This document shows, piece after piece, positions 43,042 to 51,790 of a DNA stretch of 64,000 nt. The stretch comes from CAVUCH01 sp963739995. GTDB lineage: Bacteria > Acidobacteriota > Vicinamibacteria > Vicinamibacterales > JAENWD01. Location of the stretch: NCBI GenBank assembly GCA_963739995.1, contig CAVUCH010000004.1, positions 248,001 to 312,000 on the forward strand, written 5' to 3'. Below the pieces are notes generated by a model. It was not told the origin of the DNA, searched no databases, and worked only from the letters and a program-made list of their open reading frames with translations. Each line of letters starts with the position of its first letter. Within the stretch, counting starts at the first letter, position 1. The position numbers and the translations under genes are program-made.

Positions 43042-44015
43042 GCAACGACGTTGCCGAGCCCGATGTGCGGCTGGATCGGTGGATCGATACGCGGCGGACC
43101 GCGATCGAGGATGCGCTCGAGCGGCAGCTCCCCACACCGCCAGCATGCCCGGCACTGATCGCGGACGCCATGCGCTACAGCGTGCGCGCCGGCGGCAAGC
43201 GGCTGAGGCCGCTGCTCGCCATGGCCGCGGCGGAAGCGGTCGGGGCGGTCGGTGCGCCGCCCCTGGCGGCCGACGAGGCCTGCGCGCGCGCGATGCCCCT
43301 CGCGTGCGCTCTCGAACTGATTCACACCTACTCGCTGGTGCACGACGACCTTCCGGCGATGGACAACGATGTGCTCCGCCGTGGGCTGCCCACCTTGCAC
43401 GTGGTGCACGGCGAGGGGATGGCAATCCTGGGCGGCGACGCGCTGCTGACGGAAGCGTTCGCGATGCTGGCGCGCGGAGTGGAGGGTGGCGATCCAGGCG
43501 CCGCCGCGCGCACACTGCGGGTCATCGCGCGTATCGCGGATGCCGCCGGGCCCCTCGGGATGGCCGGCGGCCAGGCCATCGACCTTCACCTGGGCGGCCA
43601 GGGCGGCCCGCACGCGCCGCCCGTCGCCGCGCCGGACCTCGCTGTGCTCCGTGACATGCACGCGCGAAAGACCGGCGCGTTGATCCGGGCGTCCGCCACC
43701 TGCGGCGCGATCATCGTGGGTGGCTCCGATGCCGTTGTCCAGGGACTCGATGAGTACGCCGCGGAGCTCGGCCTGGCGTTCCAGATCGTTGATGACGTGC
43801 TCGACGTCGAGGGTGACGCCGCCGCGCTCGGCAAGACCGCTGGCAAGGACGCGGCCGCCGGCAAGCTGACCTACCCTGCGCTCCTCGGTCTCGAGCCCTC
43901 GAAGCAGATGGCCCGCGAGGCCATCACGCGGGCCGCCGACGCCCTCGCTCGGGCGCGCCTCCCGTCCGAGTACCTGCTCGGCATCGCGCAGTGGGTGGTT
44001 CGACGGACGAACTGA
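43038..44015 (+). CDS. ispA: Short-chain polyprenyl diphosphate synthase (farnesyl/geranylgeranyl type)
   Basis: Condenses isopentenyl diphosphate with allylic diphosphates. The 325 residues show RAGGKRLRPLLAMAAAEAVG, the first Asp-rich motif LVHDDLPAMDNDVLRR, KTGALIRASATCGAI and the second FQIVDDVLDVEGD. The xseB-ispA order favours farnesyl diphosphate synthase, but product length is not fixed from sequence alone. The downstream spacer is one of the heptamer-bounded cassettes. Confidence 0.92.
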   Translation: MSNDVAEPDVRLDRWIDTRRTAIEDALERQLPTPPACPALIADAMRYSVRAGGKRLRPLLAMAAAEAVGAVGAPPLAADEACARAMPLACALELIHTYSLVHDDLPAMDNDVLRRGLPTLHVVHGEGMAILGGDALLTEAFAMLARGVEGGDPGAAARTLRVIARIADAAGPLGMAGGQAIDLHLGGQGGPHAPPVAAPDLAVLRDMHARKTGALIRASATCGAIIVGGSDAVVQGLDEYAAELGLAFQIVDDVLDVEGDAAALGKTAGKDAAAGKLTYPALLGLEPSKQMAREAITRAADALARARLPSEYLLGIAQWVVRRTN

Positions 44016-44030
44016 GGAGGTGTTCCCGCA

Positions 44031-44212
44031 AATGCACAATGCACGATGCAGAATGCACAAGGGATGACCGCCTGCTGACGCCACCGGGCAATGCCGCGGT
44101 GCTGACCCGGTCTGCGCGCCGGGTGCATCGCCTCCAATCATCGACTGTGCATGGTGCCATGCGTGGTGTCGCATCGTGCAGCGTGTGCATTGTGCATTCT
44201 GCATCGTGCATT
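44031..44212. repeat. Heptamer cassette A (ispA-tlyA spacer)
   Basis: Left array 44031-44058: four 7-nt units, three AATGCAC with GATGCAG in third place. Right array 44185-44212: four units, which on the opposite strand are three AATGCAC with GATGCAG in second place. A 23-bp stretch is perfectly complementary between the ends. The 126-nt interior has no gene. The left array starts 15 nt after the ispA stop; the right ends 24 nt before tlyA. Confidence 0.9.
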
Positions 44213-44236
44213 GCACGTTCCCCCCGTCGTCCCTAG

Positions 44237-45013
44237 ATGAAGAAGGTCCGCCTCGACACCCTGCTCGTCGACCGTGGCCTCGCGCCTTCGCGTGAGCGGG
44301 CACGGGCGCTGATCATGGCGGGACAGGTGCAGGCGGGATCCGGCAAGCCGCTCAAGCCCGGCACGTTCGTGGCGCCCGATGCCACGGTCTCGCTCGTGGT
44401 GCCGGATCATCCGTACGTCGGCCGGGGTGGGCTGAAGCTCGCGCATGCGCTGGACACGTTTGGCATCGAGGTGCGCGGGCGCGACGGTCTCGACATTGGC
44501 GCATCGACGGGTGGGTTCACCGACGTGCTCCTGCAGCGCGGCGCCCGCCACGTCGTAGCGCTCGACGTGGGACACGGCCAGATCGACTGGCGTCTGCGAA
44601 ACGACCCCCGGGTTCTGGTCATCGAGGGGATGAACGCGCGTCACCTGCTGCCCGCGCACCTGCCGGGCCCGGTGGATGTCGTCACAATCGACGTCTCGTT
44701 CATCTCGCTGCGGCTGGTCCTGCCGGCGGTTCCGCCCCTGCTTCGCCCCGGCGCGGACGTGGTGGCGCTGGTGAAGCCGCAGTTCGAGGCGGGACGCGAC
44801 GAAGTTGGCCGTGGCGGGCTCGTGCTCGATGTGACTGTGCACGAGCGTGTCGTCGCCGGAGTGTCTGCGGCGGCGGCTGCGATAGGATTAGCGCCGCACG
44901 GCATGACGCCTTCCCCGATAACCGGCGCGACGGGCAACCAGGAGTATCTGCTGCACCTGCGTGCCGACACGGAGTCCGGCCACGCCGGCGATGCTTCGGA
45001 GCCATCGAGGTGA
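44237..45013 (+). CDS. tlyA: TlyA-family rRNA 2'-O-methyltransferase / hemolysin-like protein
   Basis: A 258-residue protein. An S4 RNA-binding domain (LDTLLVDRGLAPSRERARAL) is followed by a Rossmann methyltransferase (GLDIGASTGGFTDVLLQRGA, VALDVGHGQIDWRLRNDPRV, VTIDVSFISLRLVLPAV, ALVKPQFEAGRDEVGRGG), the FtsJ-like fold. Characterised TlyA proteins methylate cytidines in 16S and 23S rRNA. It overlaps nadK by 4 nt, forming the common tlyA-nadK pair. Confidence 0.93.
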   Translation: MKKVRLDTLLVDRGLAPSRERARALIMAGQVQAGSGKPLKPGTFVAPDATVSLVVPDHPYVGRGGLKLAHALDTFGIEVRGRDGLDIGASTGGFTDVLLQRGARHVVALDVGHGQIDWRLRNDPRVLVIEGMNARHLLPAHLPGPVDVVTIDVSFISLRLVLPAVPPLLRPGADVVALVKPQFEAGRDEVGRGGLVLDVTVHERVVAGVSAAAAAIGLAPHGMTPSPITGATGNQEYLLHLRADTESGHAGDASEPSR

Positions 45014-45888
45014 TCGCTGCCGTCGGAATCGTGGCGAAGCGCGGTCTCACGGCCGCCGCCCCGCACCTCGGACGGCTGATCGAATGGCTGGCCGGCCGCG
45101 GTCTGCCGGCAGTGGTAGATACCGACACCGCCACGCTCATCGGCCCGGCGGACGGCGTGCGGGTGGTCAGCCGGGACGACCTGCCCGGCCTCGTCGATCT
45201 CGTGGTGGTGCTCGGCGGCGACGGCACGCTGCTCGGCATCGCGGATCGCTTGGGAGGAGCGGGACGCCAGACGCCGATTCTCGGGGTCAACTTCGGCCGG
45301 CTCGGATTTCTCACCGAAGTCACGCTGCCGGAGATGCTCGCCGCCCTCGCGGCTGCCGTGGACGGAACCGCGCCGATACAGGAGCGCGCCATGCTGCACG
45401 CGCGCGCGATGAGCGGCGGCACCGCCTTCGCCGATCACATCGTGCTCAACGACGTGGTGATCACGAAAGGGGCGATCTCACGGCTCATATACCTCGCCGT
45501 ATCGGTGGACGACCACTTCGTCACCAACGTCAAGGCCGACGGGCTGATTATCGGAACGCCCACCGGGTCCACCGCCTACAACCTTGCCGCCGGGGGGCCC
45601 ATCGTGCACCCCGGCGTCGACGCGCTGGTAATCACGCCCATCGCACCACACACGCTGGGCAACCGGCCGATCGTCATCCCGGGTGGATCGGCGATCAGCG
45701 TGCGCGCGGCCGCGGATTCGAGCAAGGACGAGATGTTCGTCACGTTCGACGGCCAGACCGGCTTCCCGTTCGGATTGGAAGATGTCGTAATCGTCACCCG
45801 CGCCGAGCGCCGCCTGCGCCTCGTCGGCTCGCCAACCCGCGGGTACTACGACACCTTGCGGCAGAAGCTGCACTGGGGGGATCGGTGA
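45010..45888 (+). CDS. nadK: NAD kinase
   Basis: Phosphorylates NAD to NADP. The 292 residues include VVVLGGDGTLLGIADRLGG (the GGDG motif), GVNFGRLGFLTEV, LNDVVITKG, KADGLIIGTPTGSTAYNLAA and GPIVHPGVDALVITPI. GTG 45010 overlaps the tlyA stop. The 3' side leads directly into the first heptamer array of cassette B. Confidence 0.95.
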   Translation: MIAAVGIVAKRGLTAAAPHLGRLIEWLAGRGLPAVVDTDTATLIGPADGVRVVSRDDLPGLVDLVVVLGGDGTLLGIADRLGGAGRQTPILGVNFGRLGFLTEVTLPEMLAALAAAVDGTAPIQERAMLHARAMSGGTAFADHIVLNDVVITKGAISRLIYLAVSVDDHFVTNVKADGLIIGTPTGSTAYNLAAGGPIVHPGVDALVITPIAPHTLGNRPIVIPGGSAISVRAAADSSKDEMFVTFDGQTGFPFGLEDVVIVTRAERRLRLVGSPTRGYYDTLRQKLHWGDR

Positions 45889-45895
45889 AACATGT

Positions 45896-46080
45896 AATGC
45901 AAAATGCAGAATGCAGAATGCAAACGCTGCACGGTAGACGGGCGATCTTTGAAAGACGTAATGGCAAAATGCAAGATGCAAGATGCAAACGCTGCACACG
46001 GGTAGGCGGACGGCTTAGTGAAGCCCTCGGGATGCTTCTCGATTTCATTTTCTTCATTTTTCATTTTTCATTTTTCATTT
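45896..46080. repeat. Heptamer arrays B between convergent nadK and mltG
   Basis: 45896-45923: four units AATGCAA or AATGCAG starting 7 nt after the nadK stop. 45968-45988: three more (AATGCAA, GATGCAA twice); both blocks are followed by ACGCTGCAC. 46053-46080: four perfect TTCATTT units, that is AAATGAA on the minus strand, starting 4 nt after the mltG stop, with a fifth at 46044-46050. Each array reads in the sense of the gene it follows; the two sides do not match each other. Confidence 0.9.
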
Positions 46081-46084
46081 CTCG

Positions 46085-47101
46085 CTACTTGCTCCTGAAG
46101 TACTCCACCTGAAACGCTCTGACCTTCGCCCGGTGCTCGTCGTAGGTGGTGGAAAACACGTGTGAGCCATCGTTGCGACTCACGAAGTACAGATAGTCCA
46201 CCTCGGCCGGTTTGAGCACCGCTTCGAGCGATGGGCGGCCGGGAGCTGCGATGGGGCCTGGAGGCAGGCCGGCGTACTTGTAGGTGTTGTAGGGCGAGTC
46301 GAATGCCAGATCGGCGCGGGTCAGGTTGCCCGTGTACCGGCCCGCCTTCTGCAGCGCGTAGATCACGGTGGGATCGCACTGGAGCCCCATGCCGATCTTC
46401 AATCGATTCAGGTAGACCGCGGCCACCGTCGGTCGTTCCTCGGGCCGGGCGGTCTCTTTTTCCACGAGCGACGCGAGGGTAACGGCCTGGCGCACGGTCA
46501 GGCCTCGGCCAGCGGCGGCCTGACGCAGGTCGGGGCCGAAGACCTGCTCGAAGCGCGCGACCATCGAGCGCACGAGCAACTCGGCATTCGCGCGGCGCGG
46601 CAGTGGATACGTCTCCGGATACAAGTACCCCTCGAGGTCGGGCGCTTCGGGGTCGAGCGCGGCCACGAGCTTCGCGTTGCGCGCGGCGGCCTCGAACGAA
46701 GCGGCGGCGCCAAATCCCCGCGACTCGAACAGCTTCCCCATCTCGTGGATCGAGAGACCCTCGGGAAACGTCACAGGACGCAGGTAGACCTCACCGCGGG
46801 CGAGCTTCGAGATGACGTCGGCCGGCCGCAGCTCGCCCGTGAATCGGTACTCCCCCGCCTTCAGCACCCGGGCCTCGCCGCTCTTGAACACCGCGATGCG
46901 CCACGTCAGGGCGTCGCGGACGACGCCGGCTTCGACGAGCCGTCGGCCGATCGCCGCCGGCCCGGCGCCCGACTGCACCTCGACGAACTGCTCTGCCGCC
47001 TCGTACCCCTTGAAAGGCCGGTCCACGCGCGAGTAGACGACGCCAGCGGCAGCGGCGATGCCGACGAGCACCGCCAGGATGACAAAAATGAGGCGGCGCA
47101 T
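46085..47101 (-). CDS. mltG: Endolytic murein transglycosylase MltG
   Basis: Cuts nascent peptidoglycan strands at the outer face of the inner membrane. A 338-residue protein with one N-terminal membrane span (LIFVILAVLVGIAAAAGVVY), then a LysM-like region and the YceG domain: catalytic Glu in VTLASLVEKETARPEERP, then FLNRL-like VYLNRLKIGMGLQCDPTVIY and SPYNTYKYAGLPPGPIAAPG. Its start overlaps the ruvX stop by one base. Confidence 0.93.
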   Translation of the reverse strand: MRRLIFVILAVLVGIAAAAGVVYSRVDRPFKGYEAAEQFVEVQSGAGPAAIGRRLVEAGVVRDALTWRIAVFKSGEARVLKAGEYRFTGELRPADVISKLARGEVYLRPVTFPEGLSIHEMGKLFESRGFGAAASFEAAARNAKLVAALDPEAPDLEGYLYPETYPLPRRANAELLVRSMVARFEQVFGPDLRQAAAGRGLTVRQAVTLASLVEKETARPEERPTVAAVYLNRLKIGMGLQCDPTVIYALQKAGRYTGNLTRADLAFDSPYNTYKYAGLPPGPIAAPGRPSLEAVLKPAEVDYLYFVSRNDGSHVFSTTYDEHRAKVRAFQVEYFRSK

Positions 47102-47562
47102 CAGTCCTCGATGGCAGCGTGTGACGGCGTGGGGACGGTGCGGCCATCGAGGTAGTCCTGCAGGATGACAGCGGCCGATGCGGCGTCCAGCCGCGCCTTC
47201 CGCTTGCGCCAGTCACGCTCGGTCAGGGCCAGCCGGCTATCCGCCTCGTGGCTGCTGAGGCGTTCGTCCTGCAGGACGATCGGCACCGCAAGGACGGTGC
47301 GCAGCTGATCCACCATGCGACGCACGTGCTGCGTCTGCTCGGTATCCGATCCATCGAGCCGCTTCGGCAGGCCGACGACGATGACCTCCACACCCTCGTC
47401 CTCGGCCCCCAGTGCCGCGACGGCCTCGGCGAGGACAGCAGCAGCCGTGGTGTCGGACGACCCGCGCTCGATCGTGCGCAGCGGGCGTGCCAGCGTGCCC
47501 GATGGATCGCTGATCGCAAGGCCAACCCGCTTGAGCCCGAGATCCACTCCAACGATTCGCAC
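47101..47562 (-). CDS. ruvX: Putative pre-16S rRNA nuclease / RuvX (YqgF)
   Basis: A 153-residue RNase H-fold protein: VRIVGVDLGLKRVGLAISD, VIVVGLPKRLDGSDTEQTQH, VPIVLQDERLSSHEAD and DAASAAVILQDYLDGR with acidic catalytic residues. E. coli YqgF matures 16S rRNA 5' ends; a Holliday-junction role is also proposed. It starts with GTG 6 nt after CATAAT and has no ribosome-binding site, so it may be leaderless. It is coupled to mltG (TGATG), a common pairing. Confidence 0.9.
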   Translation of the reverse strand: MRIVGVDLGLKRVGLAISDPSGTLARPLRTIERGSSDTTAAAVLAEAVAALGAEDEGVEVIVVGLPKRLDGSDTEQTQHVRRMVDQLRTVLAVPIVLQDERLSSHEADSRLALTERDWRKRKARLDAASAAVILQDYLDGRTVPTPSHAAIED

Positions 47563-47784
47563 GGCGTGATTATGACACTTCGTTCGCGCCGCACGTGCAA
47601 TCGTCCGCCGCACTGCGTGGCCGAACGCCGCTGCACCCGATATACAATGAACGACACACAGCGCGAGCCGTGTTGCGGGGCCCGTCGGCCCGGCCGTCCG
47701 CCCGGGCGCTGGTCGTTGGAATTCCTGCACTGAGGTGTTCGCCGTGGGTTTGGGCGGCCCGAGCGCCGCGGAAGCGAAACAGCC

Positions 47785-48952
47785 ATGAACTCGAGAGCCC
47801 GTCTCGTCCTTTTGTTCATCTCCGCGCCCATCGTGCTGCTGGTCGTGACCGGCGGGTTCATGAGCCAGGCAACCGCGTCGCGCGACGAGACCTACCGTCC
47901 CATGCGCGTGTTCCAGGAAGTGGTTCCGCTCATCCTCAGCAGCTATGTCGAACCGGTGAACAGCGACAGCATCATGCAAGGCGCCATGAACGGTCTGGCC
48001 GAGGGGCTCGATCCCGACAGCTCATATCTGACGCCCGCGCAGGTCGCCGCCTTCACGAGCACGGGACCGGCACCGAAGGGGAACGTCGGCCTCGAGCTGA
48101 CGCGTCAGTACCTACCTGCGCGTCATCGCCGCGCGTGAGGGCTCGCCGGCCGCGCGGGCAGGCCTGAGGACCGGCGATTTCATCCGCGGCATCGACGGCA
48201 AGCCGACGCGCGAGATGTCCGTGGTGCTGGGGTCGCGGCTGCTGCAGGGGCCGCCAGGGTCGAAGGTCAGCCTGACCATACTGCGGGGCAACGCCGCCGA
48301 GCCACATACGGTGGAACTGGTGCGCGAGGTCACGCCGAACCTGGCGGTGACCAGCCGACTTGTGCGGCCCGGGATCGGTCTGGTTCGGGTACCGTCGTTC
48401 GGAGCGCACACCGCGGCGCAGATTCAGGAGCAGTTCGCCGCCGTCGGCAAGCAAGGCGCCGAACAGGTGCTGGTGGACTTGCGCGGCACCGCAGAAGGTG
48501 GACTCGATCACGGCATCGCTGCCGCGCGACTGTTCGTCGCGCGCGGCGTGCTCGCCACGCGAGAATCGCGCGCCGGAAAGACACCGATCCAAGCAGAGTC
48601 GAACGACGGAGGCGTCGCCCCTCCTGCCCTGCTGCTCGTGGACAATGGTACGTCGGGCGCAGCGGAGGTGTTCGCCGCGGCCCTCACGGCGAATGGGCGC
48701 ACGACACTCATCGGCGAGCGGACGCTCGGCCGTGCGGCCACACAGGAGTTGGTGAAGCTGCCCGACGGCAGCGGGCTCTGGCTGTCGACCACGAGGTACC
48801 TCACACCGAAAGACGCGGTCATTCACGAGAAGGGGCTGAAGCCAGACGTGCTGGTGGAGTCTCCCGACGTGGAGTTCGGTGCCGAGCCGCCCGCCACGGA
48901 TCCGATTCTCGAGAAGGCGATCGAGGCCGTCGGTCTCAAGCAGGCCGCCTGA
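47785..48952 (+). CDS. S41-family C-terminal-processing-peptidase-like protein (one-base frameshift, catalytic residues unusual)
   Basis: Two frames form one protein. The first (47785-48138) has a membrane anchor (LVLLFISAPIVLLVVTGGFM) and ends in GNVGLELTRQ; the next frame continues YLRVIAAREGSPAARAGLRT (PDZ), then the S41 core IGLVRVPSFGAHTAAQIQEQ, LLLVDNGTSGAAEVFAAALT and GERTLGRAATQE. An extra base near 48108-48113 explains the break. In CtpA-type enzymes the nucleophile is in GSASASE and the base in GKGTVQ; here they read GTSGAAE and GRAATQ, so Lys is replaced by Arg and Ser is shifted. It may be a non-peptidase scaffold. Confidence 0.8.
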
Positions 48953-49089
48953 GCACGGTTATCGCGTCCTGCCGCGAACGCTCCGTCCACCGGCGTTGGC
49001 GTAGCTGCAACATCGCAGGACCACTGCCGTTGCGTGCCTCCACGACGCCCTCGATGCTCGCCACATTCGCGTCGGGAGCGTTGAATCCC

Positions 49090-49118
49090 TTGACACGTGT
49101 AGACCGCTGCCGTATAAC
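49090..49118 (+). promoter_or_regulatory. Strong promoter of hup
   Basis: TTGACA at 49090-49095 and TATAAC at 49113-49118 with a 17-nt spacer, near consensus. The hup ATG lies 60 nt downstream. Confidence 0.85.
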
Positions 49119-49178
49119 CCGTCTGGCTCTACCACGCACAGCGCGTCGCGCCGCCCGCGCGGCTTCAGGAGGTTTTGC

Positions 49179-49451
49179 ATGAACAAGAGTGAACTGGTTG
49201 AAATCATCGCGAAAGATGCGGAGCTCAGCAAGAGCAGTGCGGCCGCCGCAGTCGATTCGTTCTTCACCGGCGTGACGAAGGCGTTGAAGAAGGGCGACTC
49301 GATCACCTTCGTCGGCTTCGGCACGTTCAAGACGTCGCAGCGCAAGGCTCGCACGGCGCGTAACCCGCAGACCGGCGCCCCGATCAAGATCAAGGCACGC
49401 CGCGTGGTCCGCTTCACCGCCGGGAAGACGCTGAAGAACATGGTCAAGTAG
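49179..49451 (+). CDS. hup: HU-family DNA-binding protein
   Basis: A 90-residue nucleoid protein that bends DNA: MNKSELVEIIAKDAELSKSS, AVDSFFTGVTKALKKGDSIT, the GFGTFKTSQRKARTARNPQTG arm with the proline that kinks DNA, then KARRVVRFTAGKTLKNMVK. AGGAGG precedes the ATG. It has its own near-consensus promoter and a downstream hairpin, so it is monocistronic and probably highly expressed. Confidence 0.97.
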   Translation: MNKSELVEIIAKDAELSKSSAAAAVDSFFTGVTKALKKGDSITFVGFGTFKTSQRKARTARNPQTGAPIKIKARRVVRFTAGKTLKNMVK

Positions 49452-49477
49452 CCTCGCCCCCGCGTGCGCCCGTCATG

Positions 49478-49501
49478 CCGCGCCGGTGTCGTCCGGCGCG
49501 G
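49478..49501 (+). terminator. Hairpin after hup
   Basis: CCGCGCCGG and its complement CCGGCGCGG enclose a 6-nt loop, 27 nt after the hup stop. There is no T-run, so termination may be weak or assisted. Confidence 0.6.
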
Positions 49502-49538
49502 GACGGTCGCGCCAGATCGCCCTCCTCCAGCTGCGCCG

Positions 49539-49568
49539 TTGACGCCTCTTCGAACCGGTTGCTATACT
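49539..49568 (+). promoter_or_regulatory. Promoter of tRNA-Val
   Basis: TTGACG at 49539-49544 and TATACT at 49563-49568 with an 18-nt spacer; the mature tRNA begins 35 nt downstream of the -10 box. Confidence 0.7.
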
Positions 49569-49602
49569 GACCGTTCGTCTATTGCCCGATCCGGGCAAGC
49601 CT

Positions 49603-49679
49603 AGGCGCGTAGCTCAGATGGTTAGAGCGCCTGCCTGACACGCAGGAGGTCGGCGGTTCGAGTCCGCCCGTGCCTACCA
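49603..49679 (+). tRNA. tRNA-Val (anticodon GAC)
   Basis: A 77-nt cloverleaf. The acceptor stem AGGCGCG pairs with CGTGCCT (one G-U). The D-arm is GCTC...GAGC; the anticodon stem CCTGC/GCAGG holds loop CTGACAC, so the anticodon is GAC; the T-arm contains GGTTCGAGTCC. CCA is encoded (49677-49679). It sits between hup and thrS on the same strand. Confidence 0.95.
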
Positions 49680-49805
49680 TGTCGTTCGCGTCCGCCAGCC
49701 CGTGTCGCTGCCTGCACAACGGTAGGGTGTGAAAACGTCCAGAAGGATCGGCGCGCCGCAACGCTGTGCAGCCTCCCGCGAGTAGTCATTGATCCTAGAA
49801 CTGCC

Positions 49806-51770
49806 ATGAGCCAGGTGACTGTCACGCTGCCAGACGGCTCCGGCCGCAGCGTGCCCGCCGGAACCGCGGTGCGCGACGTCGCGGCTGCGATCTCGCCGCG
49901 GCTTGCCTCGGCGGCCCTGGCCGCGTACGTCGACGACCGGCTGGTGGATCTCACGTACCCCCTTACCGCGGACGCCCGCGTGCGCATCGTCACGGAGCAA
50001 ACGCCCGAAGCGCTGGCGCTGTACCGCCACAGCACGGCGCATCTGCTGGCGGCGGCGGTCACGGCGCTCTTCCCGAACGCGCAGTGCGGGATCGGTCCCG
50101 CCACCGACGAAGGCTTCTTCTACGACTTCATCGTCGATCGCCCGTTCGTGCCGGAGGACCTCGCGGCCATCGAACGCAAGATGAAGGAACTCGCCGCGCA
50201 GGACCTGCCGTACGAGCGGCAGCTGTGGCCGCGCGAGGACGCCGTGGCGTTCTTCGGTGCGCGCGGCGAGGCGCTGAAGGTGCAACTGATCGAGGAGAAG
50301 ACCGAAGGGCAGTCGCATGTGTCGGTCTACACCATCAAGGATCGCGACACGTTCGTGGATTTCTGCGTGGGTCCCCACGTGCCTTCGACGGGACGGCTGA
50401 AGGCCTTCACGCTCTTGACGACCTCGAACGCCTACTGGAAGGGGGACGCGAAGAACGCGCCGATGCAGCGCATCTACGGCACGGCCTTTTTCAGCGACAA
50501 GGACCTGAAGGCCCACCTCGCCCGGATTGACCAGGCGAAGCTGCGCGATCACCGCAAGCTCGGACGCGACCTCGGCCTGTTCATGTTCCACCCGTGGGCG
50601 CCCGGCACTGCGTTCTGGCTCGGCAAGGGAACGGTACTCTACCAGACACTCGCGAACTACATGCGCGAGGTGCTCTACCCCGCCGGGTACGTGGAGGTGA
50701 AGACACCGCTCATCTTCAACAAGGCGTTGTGGGAGACCTCGGGCCACTGGCAGCACTACCGCTCGAACATGTTCCTGGTGAAGTCGGAGGACGACCAGGA
50801 GATGGGCGTGAAGGCCATGAACTGCCCCGGGCACATGCTGGTGTTCGCCAGCCAGGGCCGCAGCTATCGCGACCTGCCGCTGCGCCTCCACGAGCAGACG
50901 CCGCTTCACCGGAACGAAGCGTCGGGTGTGCTGTCGGGCCTTACGCGCGTGCGGCAGTTCTCGCAGGACGATGCGCACTGCTTCGTACGAGAGGATCAGA
51001 TCGGGGACGAGGTGGAGCGGCTGCTGCGGCTCGTGCAGCGGGTCTACCACGACTTCGGCCTGGTGCCGGAGATGAAGCTGTCGACGCGGCCGGCGGAATT
51101 CCTCGGCGAAGTCGCCACGTGGGACCACGCCGAGTCCGAGTTGCAGCGTGCGCTCGAGAGCGTCGGGGAGCGCTACACGGTCAACGCGGGCGACGGCGCG
51201 TTCTACGGTCCGAAGATCGATTTCGACGTGACCGACGCGATCGGCCGGAAATGGCAGTGCGCGACCATTCAGCTCGATTATCAGATTCCGCAGCGCTTCG
51301 ACCTGAAGTACACCGGCGCGGACAACGCGGAACACCGGCCGGTTGTCATCCACCGGGCCATCTTCGGCAGCTTCGAGCGGTTCATCGCGATGCTGATCGA
51401 GCACTACGCGGGGGCGTTCCCGCTGTGGCTCGCGCCGGTGCAGGTCGCGGTGCTGCCGATTGCCGACCGACACGTCGAACATGCACGCGCGACGACCGAG
51501 CGGCTCGCTGCGGCCGGGCTCCGGGCCGAGCTGGACGAGCGGCAGGAGAAGATCGGATATAAGATCCGCGAAGCCCAGTTGCAGAAAATTCCGTACATGC
51601 TGGTGACGGGCGATCGCGAGGCCGCCGAGGGAACGGTGGCGGTGCGCACGCGCGCCGGCGGCGACCAGGGGGCGAGGCCGGTCGACGACTTCATTGCTGC
51701 GGCGCTGGAGGAGATTCACGCGCGCGCGAACGAGGGGCAGCCCGGCACGCCGTCGCTGGCCCATAACTGA
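49806..51770 (+). CDS. thrS: Threonyl-tRNA synthetase
   Basis: Charges tRNA-Thr, and so also sets the signal sensed by the threonine attenuator in this window. The 654 residues contain the TGS domain (VTLPDGSGRSVPAGTAVRDV), the editing domain with HSTAHLLAAAV and FCVGPHVPSTG, the class II core with zinc Cys in MNCPGHMLVF, then RNEASGVLSGLTRVRQFSQD and the anticodon-binding domain from about residue 550. No T-box or other leader is seen before it. It heads thrS-infC-rpmI-rplT-pheST. Confidence 0.97.
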   Translation: MSQVTVTLPDGSGRSVPAGTAVRDVAAAISPRLASAALAAYVDDRLVDLTYPLTADARVRIVTEQTPEALALYRHSTAHLLAAAVTALFPNAQCGIGPATDEGFFYDFIVDRPFVPEDLAAIERKMKELAAQDLPYERQLWPREDAVAFFGARGEALKVQLIEEKTEGQSHVSVYTIKDRDTFVDFCVGPHVPSTGRLKAFTLLTTSNAYWKGDAKNAPMQRIYGTAFFSDKDLKAHLARIDQAKLRDHRKLGRDLGLFMFHPWAPGTAFWLGKGTVLYQTLANYMREVLYPAGYVEVKTPLIFNKALWETSGHWQHYRSNMFLVKSEDDQEMGVKAMNCPGHMLVFASQGRSYRDLPLRLHEQTPLHRNEASGVLSGLTRVRQFSQDDAHCFVREDQIGDEVERLLRLVQRVYHDFGLVPEMKLSTRPAEFLGEVATWDHAESELQRALESVGERYTVNAGDGAFYGPKIDFDVTDAIGRKWQCATIQLDYQIPQRFDLKYTGADNAEHRPVVIHRAIFGSFERFIAMLIEHYAGAFPLWLAPVQVAVLPIADRHVEHARATTERLAAAGLRAELDERQEKIGYKIREAQLQKIPYMLVTGDREAAEGTVAVRTRAGGDQGARPVDDFIAAALEEIHARANEGQPGTPSLAHN

Positions 51771-51790
51771 CAGAACCGAGGGAGGCTGCT

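Noticed and set aside
44031..44212. Heptamer arrays as a CRISPR array
   Set aside because: Units are 7 nt, contiguous, without spacers, and inverted at the two ends; no cas genes.
49680..49805. T-box or other tRNA-sensing leader before thrS
   Set aside because: The spacer is 126 nt, without a T-box sequence or a terminator/antiterminator pair.
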